A stretch of 24,719 nucleotides of DNA. Origin: a virus. The notes under the pieces were generated by a model. The model was not told where the DNA came from. It did not search any database and saw nothing but the letters and a program-made list of their open reading frames with translations. The stretch is from the IMG/VR virus record IMGVR_UViG_3300006810_000361, positions 1 to 24,719 of that record. One strand, given 5' to 3'. This document shows positions 7,531-14,043 of the stretch, one piece after another; within the stretch, counting starts at the first letter, position 1; the number at the start of each line of letters is the position of its first letter. Both the position numbers and the translations under genes were made by a program.

Positions 7531-9407
7531 TGCTCACAGAAGGTGGAAACGTATTTAAAACAGCAGACGGCGAACCTGCAACCACACGTATCACACAGAT
7601 GGACGTAGCACCCACAATATCTTGGTTAGAACAGCTCACTGGTATGCGCCTACGTGATAAAATGCTAGGCAGCACAGGTAAGGCTCCTACCAGTGGTGAT
7701 TTAGATCTAGAAGTAGACGCAAGCAAGGTCGATAAAGCACAGTTTAAAGCAATGCTCGAAAAGTGGGCCGAGAGCCACGGCGAAAACCCAAAAGACTGGG
7801 TTGCAACTTCGGGAATAAATGTACATCTAAAAACTCCGATTACAGGGCGTCCGCAGAAGGGCTATGTGCAAACTGATTTTATGTTTTTGAAAAAGCCTGA
7901 CTTTCAACGCTGGTATCTAACACAGGATGACGACAGTAACTATAAAGGAGTTACCCGTGCTATTTTGATGGCAAGCATTGCAAAAAGTTTAGGATACAAA
8001 ATTGATCAAAATGTTGGATTGGTAAAACGAGACACAGGTGAACTTGTTACGGACGATATAAACAAGATTGCTAAAATTCTTTTAACTCGTGGTGCAAGTG
8101 CAGAAAATCTCGGTAGCGTAGAAAAGATACTTGCTGCACTGGCTCGTGATCCTTTTAAAGATCAAAAACTAGCAGACTTCCGCGATTATGCAAAAAAACA
8201 AGGCATCAAATTGGAAGAAACGGTTGACACAGAGGATGAAAATAGTGTACACTGGTTAGCTAGACTGAGAGACAGAGTTGTTAATCAGGGCATGCAGGTT
8301 ATTGTTGAAAGCGAAATCCTGGAGGAAGGTGTGCGCATAGAGCATCCGGAAGACCTAGTGTTTGATCGAGGTAGTGCAGGAATTGCAACGGCTATTCAAG
8401 GTTTGCAAAGGTTAGCTGACAAACCAGAAAGCGCCACAATCAAATGGGACGGCAAGCCAGCAATCATATTTGGGCGCAAACCCAATGGTGAGTTTGTGCT
8501 CACAGACAAAGGTGGGTTTCTCAAATCTGGTGGTGCTGGGTTAGCAACAACGCCTAAGCAAATGGCAGATGTACTAGCTCAACGTCGAGGCGGCGGTAGA
8601 GAAGAACTTGCACAATTGTATGCTCAACTCTTTCCTATTCTTAAAAGAACGGTACCAGCAGACTTTACTGGATACATTCAAGCAGATCTGTTATTTCATC
8701 CTCAAAAGCCTTTCAGAGAGCAAGATGGCAAGTATATTTTTACACCTAATACCGTTACCTACAGTGTGGATGCTAACAGCAAAATGGGCAAACAGATTGC
8801 AAAAAGTCAAGTTGGTATTGCGGTGCATACAGCTATTGCTGAGCCTGGGGCTGAAGCAACGCCGATTACTTCTGATATCATCAAAGACACAAAAGGATTA
8901 TTTAAAGTTGATCCTACTATTACACAAACTCCAGACCTTGCAGCCGATAAAGAACAAATTAAAAATCTAAAATCACTTAGCTCACAATATGGTTCACAAA
9001 TTGATGCACTGTTCAACCCACAAGAGTTGCGAAGCAGACGTATTAGTAATTTCCCTGACCTATTCAAGCAATACATCAACAGCAAAGTTCGAGCTGGTAA
9101 TTATGACAACATGATAAAAGATTTTGTGCCTTGGGTACAACAAAAAGCTCCTACAAAAGCACCTCGTATACTTGATTGGATAAAGCAGAATCAGCAAGGT
9201 ATAACTGCACTAGTACAAACCTTCCTACTGATCAGTTCTGTTAAAAATGATATGATACGCCAGTTAGATAATGCTGATCACACAGTGCAAGCAAAGATTG
9301 ATAACGAGCCTGGTCATGAGGGCTATGTAGGCCAGGACCTAAAGTTTGTAGATAGAATGCGTTTTAGCCAAGCAAACTTTGCTAAGAACAATCCGGATTT
9401 GTCATGA
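7530..9407 (+). CDS. Two-domain protein: Pol-beta-type nucleotidyltransferase plus ligase-like KxDG domain
   Basis: 625 residues. The N-terminal part has the Pol-beta nucleotidyltransferase signature: G47-S48, then D57-L-D59 in TSGDLDLEVD, with a third acidic residue D116 in GYVQTDFMFL. The C-terminal part starts after a linker near 260-275 and holds IEHPEDLVFDRGS, then K305-W-D-G308 in ATIKWDGKPAII, the motif I pattern (KxDG) of covalent nucleotidyltransferases such as DNA and RNA ligases, followed by FGR and a GYIQADLLF strand (D386) where motif III would lie. Motifs IV and V are not clear. Related separate domains occur in T4-like marine phages, the second probably as an uncharacterised family. 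A nucleic-acid end-repair role is inference; it could also be a virion-linked protein. Start shares one base with the upstream stop; downstream gene begins with an ATGA overlap. Confidence 0.7.
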   Translation: MLTEGGNVFKTADGEPATTRITQMDVAPTISWLEQLTGMRLRDKMLGSTGKAPTSGDLDLEVDASKVDKAQFKAMLEKWAESHGENPKDWVATSGINVHLKTPITGRPQKGYVQTDFMFLKKPDFQRWYLTQDDDSNYKGVTRAILMASIAKSLGYKIDQNVGLVKRDTGELVTDDINKIAKILLTRGASAENLGSVEKILAALARDPFKDQKLADFRDYAKKQGIKLEETVDTEDENSVHWLARLRDRVVNQGMQVIVESEILEEGVRIEHPEDLVFDRGSAGIATAIQGLQRLADKPESATIKWDGKPAIIFGRKPNGEFVLTDKGGFLKSGGAGLATTPKQMADVLAQRRGGGREELAQLYAQLFPILKRTVPADFTGYIQADLLFHPQKPFREQDGKYIFTPNTVTYSVDANSKMGKQIAKSQVGIAVHTAIAEPGAEATPITSDIIKDTKGLFKVDPTITQTPDLAADKEQIKNLKSLSSQYGSQIDALFNPQELRSRRISNFPDLFKQYINSKVRAGNYDNMIKDFVPWVQQKAPTKAPRILDWIKQNQQGITALVQTFLLISSVKNDMIRQLDNADHTVQAKIDNEPGHEGYVGQDLKFVDRMRFSQANFAKNNPDLS

Positions 9408-9970
9408 ACCTACTTCGAGATTTAAGTGAAAGCAGATTATACAAACGCCTAGGCCAGATAGAAGGCATGAACATACATGCCATTGCAGAACGGCTATTTG
9501 AACATTTGTTAGCACTACAAATTTTGGTACATGAAGATCCTGTTTTTGCAAAAAAGTTAGCAACACAACTTATGAAACAACAACACTTTGATGGATTTAG
9601 AACCAGCCAAAGCGATCTCTTTAATCTAATCAGTCTTGTTTTAAATCAGGAAACATATAGTCATTTAATTGGTATTGATAGTTCAGTTGGCATTCCAGAA
9701 CTACGGTTGAAACGTAATCTGCGAGACATAAGCAATGGTAAATTCAGCAACAATGATTACAGCAATATGATGTATTTGATACAGCAAAGATTTAAAAAAC
9801 TTCCAGACAGTTTGTTTGCATTGCGTAGACAAACCAGTGACTATAAACGGTTAAGCAAAAGCAATAAAACCATGCTTATTAAACGTCTACGCCTACAAAT
9901 GCGCGAACAAGGTATACAAAGCGAACTTTTTCAAGCTCTTGGATCTGCGCTAGAAAAACTAGATCGATAG
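9404..9970 (+). CDS. Hypothetical helical protein
   Basis: 188 residues, coupled by an ATGA overlap to the two-domain nucleotidyltransferase/ligase-like gene. It is predicted by eye to be all helical, with a leucine-rich first half (AIAERLFEHLLALQILV) and a strongly basic second half rich in Lys, Arg and Gln (RFKKLPDSLFALRRQ, KRLRLQMREQ). There is no membrane segment, cysteine motif or catalytic signature. The basic face could bind nucleic acid, which would suit a partner of the upstream enzyme, but nothing in the sequence proves this. It is the last gene of the 6750-9970 group; no strong terminator follows. Confidence 0.55.
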   Translation: MNLLRDLSESRLYKRLGQIEGMNIHAIAERLFEHLLALQILVHEDPVFAKKLATQLMKQQHFDGFRTSQSDLFNLISLVLNQETYSHLIGIDSSVGIPELRLKRNLRDISNGKFSNNDYSNMMYLIQQRFKKLPDSLFALRRQTSDYKRLSKSNKTMLIKRLRLQMREQGIQSELFQALGSALEKLDR

Positions 9971-9991
9971 CACTCGATATTTGCATTTTGG

Positions 9992-9999
9992 TATAAATA
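9992..9999 (+). promoter_or_regulatory. T4-late-type promoter TATAAATA
   Basis: An exact TATAAATA stands 43 bases before the ATG at 10043 in the gap between two genes. T4 late promoters have this sequence as their only core element and start about six bases after the last A, here near 10005. The gene after it is a small probable virion protein, which suits late expression. No -35 element is seen. Confidence 0.7.
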
Positions 10000-10001
10000 A
10001 A

Positions 10002-10023
10002 AGTAAGGACAGCAAGTCCTACT
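10002..10023 (+). promoter_or_regulatory. 5'-leader hairpin
   Basis: AGTAAGGAC pairs with GTCCTACT around the loop AGCAA, giving eight base pairs with one bulged A. It lies at the predicted 5' end of the transcript from the TATAAATA box and before the AGGAGA ribosome site (10030-10035). Hairpins at the very 5' end commonly stabilise abundant phage mRNAs; that function is inferred. Confidence 0.5.
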
Positions 10024-10042
10024 ATATTAGGAGATATTAAAA

Positions 10043-10471
10043 ATGGCAAGTTTTACTCGCTCAAACGGTAATGCACAACAAGTTATGCACATGGACACCG
10101 ACAACGGTGCTAAGAGTGGAGCTCTAACAGCAGACGCTCTTGTAAACTCAGCAGGTCCAGCTCTTGACTTTTTCGGTCTAGTAGTTGAAAATGTTTCAAA
10201 CCAAGCAATTGACCTTCAGGGAGAACTAGACGCAGGTGAAGCTGTTGAAGCTATCCTTCGTGAAATTCAACAGACTGCTACAGTTGCAGTTTACCAAGTT
10301 GAAGACACAACTGCTGGACAAATCAGCCTAGCTGTTTACCCACAGGGTGCTTACACATCAACTACACTTACCCAGGCTATTGTTGGTCTTGGTACTAGCG
10401 TTGGTTCAAACGGCGTTGACGTATCTGGTTCACAGGCTACAGACTTTGGCTTCAAACTAGCACTATCATAA
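10043..10471 (+). CDS. Small abundant virion protein candidate
   Basis: 142 residues, in a one-gene transcription unit: late-type promoter, leader hairpin, strong AGGAGA ribosome site and a good terminator. The protein has few cysteines or catalytic patterns, is rich in Ala, Gly, Thr, Ser and Val, and alternates beta-strand-like segments (ATVAVYQVED, GQISLAVYPQGAY) with Gly/Ser turns. It ends in the strand FGFKLALS. Its serine codons lean to TCA more than most neighbours, as may be expected for a heavily translated gene. Small proteins of this make-up occur in virions of marine T4-like phages. Capsid decoration, tail or fibre-associated roles are all open; the structural call rests on context and composition. 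Confidence 0.65.
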   Translation: MASFTRSNGNAQQVMHMDTDNGAKSGALTADALVNSAGPALDFFGLVVENVSNQAIDLQGELDAGEAVEAILREIQQTATVAVYQVEDTTAGQISLAVYPQGAYTSTTLTQAIVGLGTSVGSNGVDVSGSQATDFGFKLALS

Positions 10472-10492
10472 GTTTTAATAACTTATACCGTA

Positions 10493-10524
10493 AAAACCCT
10501 AGTTTTCTTAACTGGGGTTTTTTT
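10493..10524 (+). terminator. Rho-independent terminator
   Basis: AAAACCCTAGTT (10493-10504) pairs with AACTGGGGTTTT (10510-10521) across the loop TTCTT: twelve pairs including one G-T wobble, followed by more T's to 10524. It closes the 10043-10471 unit and is the only strong intrinsic terminator I found in the window. Confidence 0.88.
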
Positions 10525-10541
10525 ATGGATTAAATAAGGAC

Positions 10542-11006
10542 ATGTTAGAAATCAATGAATTCAGCGTTCCCTTTTATGGCTTTGAATGGGAAGATGCTGA
10601 CAAACACAAAGACCGACTGAAAGAAATTTGCCATCTACTTGAGCAGAACAACAGCACCAGTGGAGTTGCTCCTGGTGCAAAACATGGCTTGTACGAAAGT
10701 GCATTTAACTTTTTGAATCTTGAAGATCCAAGCGTAATAGCCCTTGCTGAGTTTGTTAATCAAAGTATTTGGAAAAGTGCTAGCAAGGCCAACGAAGGCA
10801 AGTGGGACGCAGGCATGCAACTTGCTGTAAAAGTACACGAAAGTTGGTGCCACATTTGCCGTCCTGGTGCGCATCACGACAAGCACATACATGGTAACAG
10901 CAGTTGGAGTTGTATCTACTACATTATATTGGCGACAGCAACAATGAAACCAAAAATGGACTTACAAGGTACTATAATGCTCTTAACAGCAGTTACTTTG
11001 ACATAG
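10542..11006 (+). CDS. 2OG-Fe(II) oxygenase, N-terminal part of a frameshifted gene
   Basis: 154 residues as read, of which about the first 127 belong to the family. The conserved block WCHICRPG...HDKHIHGNSSWS (H115 and H117 as iron-ligand candidates) followed by CIYY fits the phage 2OG-Fe(II) oxygenase family defined by an H-x-H...S-G-x-Y-Y pattern (TIGR02466-like). After codon TAC at 10920-10922 the frame stops matching: the tail up to 11006 is low-complexity and unrelated. The missing half is in the -1 frame from about 10925. A weak AAGGAC stretch sits very close to the ATG at 10542. Either one base was lost (mutation or assembly error) or a -1 frameshift joins the parts; no classical slippery heptamer is visible at the joint. 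Confidence 0.65.
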   Translation: MLEINEFSVPFYGFEWEDADKHKDRLKEICHLLEQNNSTSGVAPGAKHGLYESAFNFLNLEDPSVIALAEFVNQSIWKSASKANEGKWDAGMQLAVKVHESWCHICRPGAHHDKHIHGNSSWSCIYYIILATATMKPKMDLQGTIMLLTAVTLT

Positions 11007-11179
11007 GCACAATGTGGATGACTGCAAAAAGCAGTATTGACATCAACAACAAGGATGGATTGTTATTGGTGTTTCCTAGTTTTATCTACCATAGTCAACT
11101 TCCATACACCAGCGCAGATAATAAAAATCGTTACGTGGTAGCAGCAAACAGCAAAATTGTAGAGGTAAAAAATGATTGA
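10904..11179 (+). CDS. 2OG-Fe(II) oxygenase, C-terminal part of the frameshifted gene
   Basis: This frame is open from 10898 (a TAA lies at 10895-10897) to the stop at 11179, and the nominal TTG start at 10904 is not convincing. From about 10925 it continues the upstream family protein: YIGDSN, the NGLTRYYN strand, then LLLVFPSFIYHSQLPY with the distal iron-ligand His, and NRYVVAANSK with the Arg expected to bind 2-oxoglutarate. Joined to residues 1-127 of the upstream frame it makes one complete oxygenase of a little over 200 residues. On its own this piece lacks the H-x-H half of the site and could not be active. It overlaps the next gene by eight bases. Confidence 0.6.
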   Translation: MELYLLHYIGDSNNETKNGLTRYYNALNSSYFDIGTMWMTAKSSIDINNKDGLLLVFPSFIYHSQLPYTSADNKNRYVVAANSKIVEVKND

Positions 11180-11690
11180 AATTGATGTAGCAGACAATTG
11201 GTTAAGTGAAGAGCAAGCAGAAGAAGTGTTTGTAAAAACAAGATATGCAAAAGGGTGGCATTTTGGACAGCGCAGTGTTAGCAGTGGGCTAGGCTTTTGG
11301 ATGCTGGACCTCGACGATGATCCATTGTTTACAGACACATTATTAAAACAAATTGAGAAAGACGCAGGCAAAAAATTTGAACTCAGCAGGGTGTACGCTA
11401 ATGGACAAACCAGTGGACTCTGCGGTAGTTTACATCAGGATGTAGTTGATGCACCAGAAGGCAAATACTACACTGTCTTATATTATGCAAATAAAAACTG
11501 GAATCCAGTTTGGGGCGGAAATACTGTGTGGTTTGACAAAGACGGATTGGAAATACGTCAACAATACCCAACGCCGAACACAGCAGTGATGTTTGATAGC
11601 AAAATACTACATGCTGGTATGGAACCAAGCCGTCATTGCACAGAACTTCGTGTAACAGTAGCATGGAAACTTAAGGTTGCCGACGCCTAA
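11172..11690 (+). CDS. 2OG-Fe(II) oxygenase (prolyl-4-hydroxylase-like)
   Basis: 172 residues, intact. The triad is visible: H-Q-D in GSLHQDVV (residues 88-90), then WNPVWGGNTVWF, a strand typical of this family, then the distal His in SKILHAGMEPS and the Arg in ELRVTVAWKL. The GRAVE-like AGAGGT ribosome site stands upstream of the ATG, within the end of the preceding frameshifted oxygenase. It differs from that neighbour in sequence, so the pair is not a recent duplication, though it is closer in its W-G-G-(N/D)-T-V-(W/F) strand to the oxygenase at 15740-16288. The substrate is not known. A role in modifying protein or nucleic acid during infection is possible. Confidence 0.82.
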   Translation: MIEIDVADNWLSEEQAEEVFVKTRYAKGWHFGQRSVSSGLGFWMLDLDDDPLFTDTLLKQIEKDAGKKFELSRVYANGQTSGLCGSLHQDVVDAPEGKYYTVLYYANKNWNPVWGGNTVWFDKDGLEIRQQYPTPNTAVMFDSKILHAGMEPSRHCTELRVTVAWKLKVADA

Positions 11691-12168
11691 ATACATTTAT
11701 GAATCACCAGATCACGGTAAAACTTTATATCGGCGTCTGGTTGGCGAAACTCAGAGACATCTTATGAATGGCAAAACAGAAGTTATTACACAGTTTGATA
11801 TTACGCCCACTGGCGTAAAAAGTTATAGACGCAACAGTGAGCTCAGTGATGCTGACTGGAACTATCAACGCAATCAACAACGAAATTTTGAGACTTTACT
11901 ACAGTGCATTAGTCTTAGGTGTCAGCCAATGAACATTTCACCCGTAACAACTTTCTTCATTGAAGATCAGAAAGTATGGTGTTTTACGTTTGAAACAGAA
12001 ATTGAAGCAATATTTTGGAAAGACAACGATCCTGTTGGCATACTTAAAAGTGATTGCGATGGAGTACCAATGATTGTAGGACTTGGTGAAACTTATAAGG
12101 ATGGGTTTTTCCATCCTTACCTAATCACAGAAGGTATAAGTGCTAATATATCCTTCTCAGTAGTGTAA
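11677..12168 (+). CDS. Conserved hypothetical phage protein with YIYESPD N-terminus
   Basis: 163 residues from a TTG at 11677, overlapping the previous gene by 14 bases and preceded by TTAAGG. The next in-frame ATG (11764) would remove the segment KYIYESPDHGKTLYRR, which I recognise as a recurrent N-terminus in marine T4-like phage proteins, so the TTG start is preferred. The second half contains alternating strands (TTFFIEDQKVWCFTFETE) and a DG-rich turn near the end (LKSDCDGVPMIVGLG). No catalytic motif. Function unknown; the neighbourhood is mixed accessory and structural. Confidence 0.6.
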   Translation: MPTPKYIYESPDHGKTLYRRLVGETQRHLMNGKTEVITQFDITPTGVKSYRRNSELSDADWNYQRNQQRNFETLLQCISLRCQPMNISPVTTFFIEDQKVWCFTFETEIEAIFWKDNDPVGILKSDCDGVPMIVGLGETYKDGFFHPYLITEGISANISFSVV

Positions 12169-12180
12169 AATAAATACTTC

Positions 12181-12444
12181 ATGAGCGTAGAAACCACAGC
12201 AATAGAAAAAAAGAGCCTTGAAAGCCATGTTGAGCTGTGCGCTGAACGTTATAAATTTATGGAAGCAAAACTTGAAACACTCGACGAAAAAATCACAGAG
12301 GTCGAAGGTGTTGTTAAAGAAGTACACCAATGTGTACATAAACTTACAACCAGACGTAATGATCAAGTTATGCAATGGGGCGGCGGAATAATACTCACAT
12401 TAGTAGGAGTAATAGGATGGCTTCTCGCAAATTACGTTCTATAA
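12181..12444 (+). CDS. Small membrane-anchored coiled-coil protein (holin-like topology)
   Basis: 87 residues. Residues 1-60 form a charged helix with heptad spacing (IEKKSLESHVELCAERY, then LETLDEKITEVEGVVKEV), and residues 66-86 are a hydrophobic segment (GGGIILTLVGVIGWLLANYV) that should cross the inner membrane once. This layout is like XhlA-type phage membrane proteins that assist lysis, but small proteins of the same shape in marine phages have no tested function. No ribosome site is clear before the ATG; an AATAAATAC stretch lies immediately upstream. No lysin or spanin is recognised nearby, so the holin idea stays weak. Confidence 0.6.
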   Translation: MSVETTAIEKKSLESHVELCAERYKFMEAKLETLDEKITEVEGVVKEVHQCVHKLTTRRNDQVMQWGGGIILTLVGVIGWLLANYVL

Positions 12445-12923
12445 AAAACAAAAGGAAAGCCGCAGACAATCTTGCTAGGCTTGCACAAAAACATCTAATA
12501 GATAATCCTAATCTAATCATTGATACTGGCAATACCATCAGTGTGTTCGGCGTATATACTATTGTAAAAAAACTTGAAGAATACACCATATATAAAAATA
12601 AAGTAGAGCAAACCGTATTAGGCTCAGCTAAGAATGCTCTTAGCTGGTGTATATTTGACAAATATAAATTGGATTATCTCAAGCACACCATTATAGAATG
12701 CGATAAACAACTTTGTTATCGTAGAACGGAAATAAGCCATTATGTAAACTGTATAAAAAATAGCGCAGATAAGTTTCAAAAGGGTATTTTATTTGATCGT
12801 TTATATTATAGTAAAGACCGAGCATTACAAATAAAGAAACAATTAGATAAATGTGTTAATTTGGCTAAATACTGGCAACAAAAGGGATTCGAGAATGAAA
12901 CTTCAAGACTTGGAATCAAGTAG
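12417..12923 (+). CDS. Hypothetical basic helical protein
   Basis: 168 residues from the ATG at 12417 (MASRKLRSIKNKRKA), which has AGGAGTAATAGG just upstream; a possible earlier start at 12375 lacks such a site. It overlaps the membrane protein gene by 28 bases. The N-terminus is very basic, followed by a conserved-looking segment with NPNLIIDTGNTISVFGVYTIVKKLEEY and a helical, Lys/Tyr/Cys-containing remainder. It has four or more cysteines but no metal motif spacing that I trust. The start of the following gene lies within its last codons (28-base overlap). Function unknown. Confidence 0.6.
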   Translation: MASRKLRSIKNKRKAADNLARLAQKHLIDNPNLIIDTGNTISVFGVYTIVKKLEEYTIYKNKVEQTVLGSAKNALSWCIFDKYKLDYLKHTIIECDKQLCYRRTEISHYVNCIKNSADKFQKGILFDRLYYSKDRALQIKKQLDKCVNLAKYWQQKGFENETSRLGIK

Positions 12924-13704
12924 CGTACAAAAATCACAAAAAGTTTTTGAAAGTTACTTTGAAAAGAAAATTGATCTTAGTGCTATCGATCAATCTCAGG
13001 CACTAAGCATGCTAAAAAAAGTAAGAGCAGCAATTGCAGAGCATCGCAATAGTAAAAATCTTCATACCAGTGAACGTAACCCAACATATCTTAAGGCTGT
13101 GTTTATGGAGCAGGCGTTGTCAAGTTATATTGCTGAAATGGATATGCCAATGGCAGTTGACATGAGTGATCCTAAGACCAAAGCCACACTCGACAAGGCC
13201 GCCAAAGGACAAAATCTTACTCCAGACGAGCAAAAAACTGTAACTGCAATTGCTACATTGAAAAAAGAAAGCAAAAAGAAGAAATACAGCAAAAAAGTGA
13301 TGGAAAGCGAAATTCAACAAGCACAGGTAGTTCTTGCAGCACAAGATATGGTTGATCGTGTTCAAGGCATGATTGAAGATATTACTGAAATGGAATACAA
13401 AGATCTTCCAGCATTAGTTGAAAGCATTCGCAATGAAGTTGGAACCAGTGAAGCACAAAGTTATCGCGAAACTGCAACTGCAAGTTTAGAAGGACTAGTA
13501 GAAGCTCTACAAAATGCAAAGGGACAACTCGAATCTGCCCAAGGCGTTTTAACAGGGCAAGAACCAGTTGTTCCAGGCGAAGGCGAGATGGATATGGACG
13601 TTGACGTAGATGGCGATACTGCTGATGTTGATGTTGATATTGAAGAACCAGCAGAAGAGCCAGGATCAGATCTAGAGGCAAGTCTCGGAAGAGCTCGTAG
13701 ATAA
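12895..13704 (+). CDS. Virion-core or scaffold-like protein with acidic tail
   Basis: 269 residues from the ATG at 12895 (MKLQDLESSS); an upstream GTG at 12853 in the same frame is less likely because AAAGGGATTCGAGA precedes the ATG and the extra 14 residues look like read-through of the neighbour. The body is helical and charged, with a segment QQAQVVLAAQDMVDRVQGM (around 138-156) and ESIRNEVGTSEAQSY that I associate with a conserved family in marine T4-like phages. The last 42 residues (228-269) are strongly acidic with Asp-Val alternation (DMDVDVDGD, DVDVDIEEP), then a basic end. Acidic, helical proteins of this kind are often prohead core or internal head proteins; that assignment is inference. 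Its stop abuts the next ATG directly. Confidence 0.6.
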   Translation: MKLQDLESSSVQKSQKVFESYFEKKIDLSAIDQSQALSMLKKVRAAIAEHRNSKNLHTSERNPTYLKAVFMEQALSSYIAEMDMPMAVDMSDPKTKATLDKAAKGQNLTPDEQKTVTAIATLKKESKKKKYSKKVMESEIQQAQVVLAAQDMVDRVQGMIEDITEMEYKDLPALVESIRNEVGTSEAQSYRETATASLEGLVEALQNAKGQLESAQGVLTGQEPVVPGEGEMDMDVDVDGDTADVDVDIEEPAEEPGSDLEASLGRARR

Positions 13705-14037
13705 ATGCGCATCCAGGAGTTCGCTGATACAGAAACGCAGAAGTTGTATGCAATCAGCGAATTCTTGCTTGGTCGTGCAGACGACACAGATACACAAAAA
13801 AGCATAAGCATACCAGCCTTTATTGGCATGGCTCGTAGTATCGGATTGAATCTTACAGATCAAAGTTTGCGCGACCTAGCAACTAAACCTCCCCTAAATA
13901 ACATCATTGTCAATGTTACAGATGATAGTGTTATCTTTGCCGGAGCCGGCGAGGCTACCAAAGTTACAGACAAGATGACAGTTTCGCAAGCACAAGACAC
14001 AGTTGCTAAAATGGCAGATAGAGCAAACGAGATATAA
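13705..14037 (+). CDS. Conserved hypothetical phage protein
   Basis: 110 residues; the ATG follows the previous stop with no gap, so it is probably co-translated with the scaffold-like protein. Layout: MRIQEFADTETQ leader-like N-terminus, a helical block (YAISEFLLGRADDTD), a segment ISIPAFIGMARSIGLNLT resembling a small helical domain, then KPPLNNIIVNVTDDSVIFAG as a beta hairpin, and a final helix with TVSQAQDTVAKMADRA. The domain order looks conserved in marine T4-like phages to my memory, without a known function. Pairing with the upstream gene suggests a head or structural role. Confidence 0.6.
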   Translation: MRIQEFADTETQKLYAISEFLLGRADDTDTQKSISIPAFIGMARSIGLNLTDQSLRDLATKPPLNNIIVNVTDDSVIFAGAGEATKVTDKMTVSQAQDTVAKMADRANEI

Positions 14038-14043
14038 ACATAC

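Noticed and set aside
8608-8970. Plus-strand frame of 120 codons inside the nucleotidyltransferase/ligase-like gene
   Set aside because: Entirely inside a longer, motif-bearing gene in another frame; no ribosome site and Leu/Lys-rich low-complexity translation.
9961-9981. ATCGA...TCGAT inverted repeat after the 9404-9970 gene as a terminator
   Set aside because: Only five pairs and no T run close to the stem; too weak to call.
12169-12177. AATAAATAC before the small membrane protein as its late promoter
   Set aside because: By T4 spacing the transcript would begin at the ATG itself (12181), leaving no room for a ribosome site.
13382-13829. Two overlapping minus-strand frames (122-123 codons) opposite the scaffold-like gene
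   Set aside because: They are the complement of the Asp/Val repeats and helical coding sequence, giving Leu/Gln- and Ser-rich translations; no start signals.
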